The notes under the pieces are model-generated. The model saw only the letters and a list, made by a program, of their open reading frames with translations, searched no databases and was not told where the DNA came from. The translations under genes were made by a program, and so were the position numbers. Shown one piece after another: positions 6,029-7,526 of a stretch of 7,526 nt of DNA (within the stretch, counting starts at the first letter, position 1; each line of letters opens with the position of its first letter). Source of the DNA: Ruminococcaceae bacterium UBA1865 (GTDB lineage Bacteria; Bacillota; Clostridia; Oscillospirales; Acutalibacteraceae); contig DDHX01000047.1 in the NCBI GenBank assembly GCA_002338255.1, positions 13,140-20,665 of the forward strand, given 5' to 3'.

Positions 6029-6934
6029 GTGATTAAACGATTTTTTGACTATGTGGAAATTACAACAAAGATTACCAGCGTTTTAACTTTTTTGATGACG
6101 GTTGCGTATCTTTTTTCAATGAAACAGCCTATTCATGGGAAGCTTACGCTTATCTTTTTTGCTTCTATGTTTTTGTTTGATTTGACAACGACTGCGATCA
6201 ACAATTATGTTGACACAAAAACGAATGGCCAGACTCTGCAATTCAAACGAAGAACCGCTTTCTTTATTATTTTGATATTATTTGCGTTGAGTGCGGCGTT
6301 GGGGATTTATTTGGCGTGTATAACGGATGTTGTAGTTTTACTTCTTGGCGGTTTGTGCTTCCTTTGCGGGGTACTTTATTCCTACGGTCCGATTCCGATT
6401 TCTCGCCAGCCGTTTGGCGAAATTTTCTCGGGCTTTTTTTACGGATTACTAATTCCGTTTATTTTGCTCTATATCAATATGCCAAAAGGCACTTATTTTT
6501 CTTTCGCAATCAATTTTCAAACAATTAGCCTGAATTTGCACATTATGTCGCTGATTACGGTACTGCTGCTTTCTGTAGCGCCGGTTTGCGTAACTGCAAA
6601 TATCATGCTTGCTAATAATTTATGTGATATTGAGAACGATATTGTTGTAAAGCGGTATACGCTGCCGTACTATTTGGGCAATCGTAAAGCTTTATCTTTA
6701 TTTGTTGGTCTTTATTACCTCACTTATTTTGCAACGATTGTAATGGTTATACTGCGGATTTTGTCCCCGGTTTGCCTCCTTTCTTTGCTCACGGTTTTCT
6801 TCGTACAGAAGAATATAAACAAATTCATAAAAAAACAGGATAAAGCCACCACTTTTATTTTAGCGGTTAAGAACTTTGTTATCATTATGGCAACAAACAG
6901 TTTGATGATCTTTATCAGTGGTCTTTTTCACTAA
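6029..6934 (+). CDS. dmkA: UbiA-family prenyltransferase (MenA/DmkA-like)
   Basis: An integral membrane prenyltransferase of 301 residues, rich in hydrophobic helices throughout. By family and context it should join a polyprenyl chain to 1,4-dihydroxy-2-naphthoate to form demethylmenaquinone for the NADH dehydrogenase of this operon. The second Asp-rich motif is clear: NNLCDIENDIVVKRYTLP (196-213), very like MenA. YSYGPIPISRQPFGE (117-131) matches the conserved loop after helix 4. The first motif is weakened: NNYVDTKTNGQ (58-68) keeps Asn58 and Asp62, but Asn59 and Gln68 replace the usual aspartates. It starts with GTG at 6029, 6 bases after GGAG (6019-6022) and 15 bases after the previous stop. 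Base composition is more AT-rich than in pncB, as expected for a hydrophobic protein. The UbiA family is secure; the exact aromatic substrate is inferred. Confidence 0.88.
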   Translation: MIKRFFDYVEITTKITSVLTFLMTVAYLFSMKQPIHGKLTLIFFASMFLFDLTTTAINNYVDTKTNGQTLQFKRRTAFFIILILFALSAALGIYLACITDVVVLLLGGLCFLCGVLYSYGPIPISRQPFGEIFSGFFYGLLIPFILLYINMPKGTYFSFAINFQTISLNLHIMSLITVLLLSVAPVCVTANIMLANNLCDIENDIVVKRYTLPYYLGNRKALSLFVGLYYLTYFATIVMVILRILSPVCLLSLLTVFFVQKNINKFIKKQDKATTFILAVKNFVIIMATNSLMIFISGLFH

Positions 6935-6950
6935 GACGGAGTTTCATTCA

Positions 6951-7340
6951 ATGAAATTTATGAAAAAAACGGATATCATCATTGTTTCTGTAATTTTGAT
7001 TATCAGTGCAATTGCCTATGTTTCCTACCATTATGTGTTCAACCAAAAGGCGGCAAAAGCAGAAATTTATTATAAATCACAGCTTGTCCAGACTGTCGAT
7101 TTGACGGCGGGCGTGGACAAAAGATTCTCTATTCCGCAAAACCAGCATGTGGTTTTTCATGTATATAAAGATGGAAGCATCTGTTTTGAAGAATCCAATT
7201 GCCCGGATAAAATATGTATCCGCGCGGGGAAACTCCATACAATAGGAGAAAGCGCGGCGTGTCTGCCCAATAGTATCGTAATGAAAATCGTTGCTAAAGA
7301 TAAACGCAGCGCGGATGACCTTGACATGGTAGTCGGTTAA
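6951..7340 (+). CDS. eetA: NusG domain II-containing membrane-anchored protein (EetA-like)
   Basis: A 129-residue protein with one N-terminal membrane helix (about residues 8-29, after MKFMKK) and an extracytosolic NusG-domain-II-like beta domain (about 36-120). The family hallmark is CPDKICIRAG (84-93) followed by CLPN (104-107), giving three conserved cysteines, 84, 89 and 104. Cys78 is an additional cysteine in this protein. It has nothing to do with transcription factor NusG beyond the fold. Stand-alone proteins of this type sit next to Gx-transporter proteins in flavin-based electron-transfer loci, where the pair is called EetA and EetB and is needed for electron export; the mechanism is not known to me. 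The ATG at 6951 is chosen because GGAG (6938-6941) lies 9 bases upstream; the ATG at 6960 is too far. It is 16 bases after dmkA and 14 before eetB. Confidence 0.85.
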   Translation: MKFMKKTDIIIVSVILIISAIAYVSYHYVFNQKAAKAEIYYKSQLVQTVDLTAGVDKRFSIPQNQHVVFHVYKDGSICFEESNCPDKICIRAGKLHTIGESAACLPNSIVMKIVAKDKRSADDLDMVVG

Positions 7341-7354
7341 GAGAAAGGCGGATT

Positions 7355-7526
7355 ATGGTCGAGAAGAAAAAATCAACCAATCATGCGCCCAACTCATTGC
7401 AAATCAGGCGGATGGTTTTAACCGGTCTCCTTTTCGCTGTTATTTTGGTTCTTTCGGTTCTTGAAAATGAGTTACAGCTTCCGGTTCCGGTTCCCGGCGT
7501 GAAGCTTGGGCTTTCAAATATTGTTG
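7355..7526 (+). CDS. eetB: Gx transporter family protein (EetB-like; also annotated heptaprenyl diphosphate synthase component I), partial
   Basis: Only the first 57 codons are in the window; the gene continues past base 7526. A polar, basic N-terminus (MVEKKKSTNH, 1-10) is followed by a membrane helix at about 20-36 and then VPGVKLGLSNIV (46-57), the characteristic opening of the Gx-transporter family. These are small multi-helix membrane proteins with an ECF S-component-like appearance, often mislabelled as heptaprenyl diphosphate synthase component I. AAAGG (7344-7348) sits 6 bases before the ATG, and eetA ends 14 bases upstream. Being beside eetA in an ndh2-dmkB-dmkA operon supports the EetB role in extracellular electron transfer. 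The identification rests on a short N-terminal segment plus context. Confidence 0.8.
   Translation, partial: MVEKKKSTNHAPNSLQIRRMVLTGLLFAVILVLSVLENELQLPVPVPGVKLGLSNIV

Overview
The window reads as a piece of an anaerobic, low-to-moderate GC Firmicute chromosome, most likely a clostridium of the Oscillospiraceae/Ruminococcaceae kind. The evidence is AT-rich intergenic DNA with strong sigma-A-type promoters, GGAG-type ribosome binding sites, a class A RNase P RNA and Firmicute-like protein families. The taxonomic placement is inference; no marker here fixes the genus.

Layout. (1) Bases 1-359: a small XRE-type repressor-like gene on the minus strand, closed by its own intrinsic terminator (about 64-96). 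(2) Bases 360-826: a long AT-rich divergent intergenic region. It holds back-to-back promoter candidates, a cluster of GGAAATT-type repeats that look like an operator, a second promoter with an extended -10, and a leader with a perfect 10-bp inverted repeat that may fold. (3) Bases 827-2284: pncB, nicotinate phosphoribosyltransferase (NAD salvage). (4) Bases 2323-2740: a complete rnpB unit with a near-consensus promoter, the RNase P RNA and an intrinsic terminator. (5) Bases 2741-2952: promoter region of the next operon, with TTGAAC-17 bp-TATAAT and two small dyads. (6) Bases 2953-7526: a tightly packed plus-strand operon encoding an NDH-2/DoxX fusion, a polyprenyl diphosphate synthase, a UbiA/MenA-type prenyltransferase, a NusG-domain-II membrane-anchored protein, and the start of a Gx-transporter-family protein that runs off the window.

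The operon matches the core gene set of flavin-based extracellular electron transfer (FLEET: ndh2, dmkB, dmkA, eetA, eetB). A dedicated NADH dehydrogenase would pass electrons to a dedicated demethylmenaquinone pool, made by DmkB and DmkA. EetA and EetB would then help move electrons to flavins outside the membrane. The usual flavinylated lipoprotein (PplA) and flavin transferase (ApbE/FmnB) are not in the window and may lie downstream.

The main observation is inside the NDH-2 protein. Between the first and second transmembrane helices of its DoxX-like tail sits an Ala/Thr/Ser-rich insert with two segments, DATSSATT and DAISSATT, exactly 30 residues apart. Both resemble the Dxx(S/T)(G/S)AT acceptor motif that ApbE modifies with FMN. 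Positive-inside topology places this loop outside the cytoplasm. The enzyme may therefore carry its own covalently bound extracytosolic flavins, joining NADH oxidation, quinone and external flavin in one polypeptide. This is a sequence-based hypothesis.
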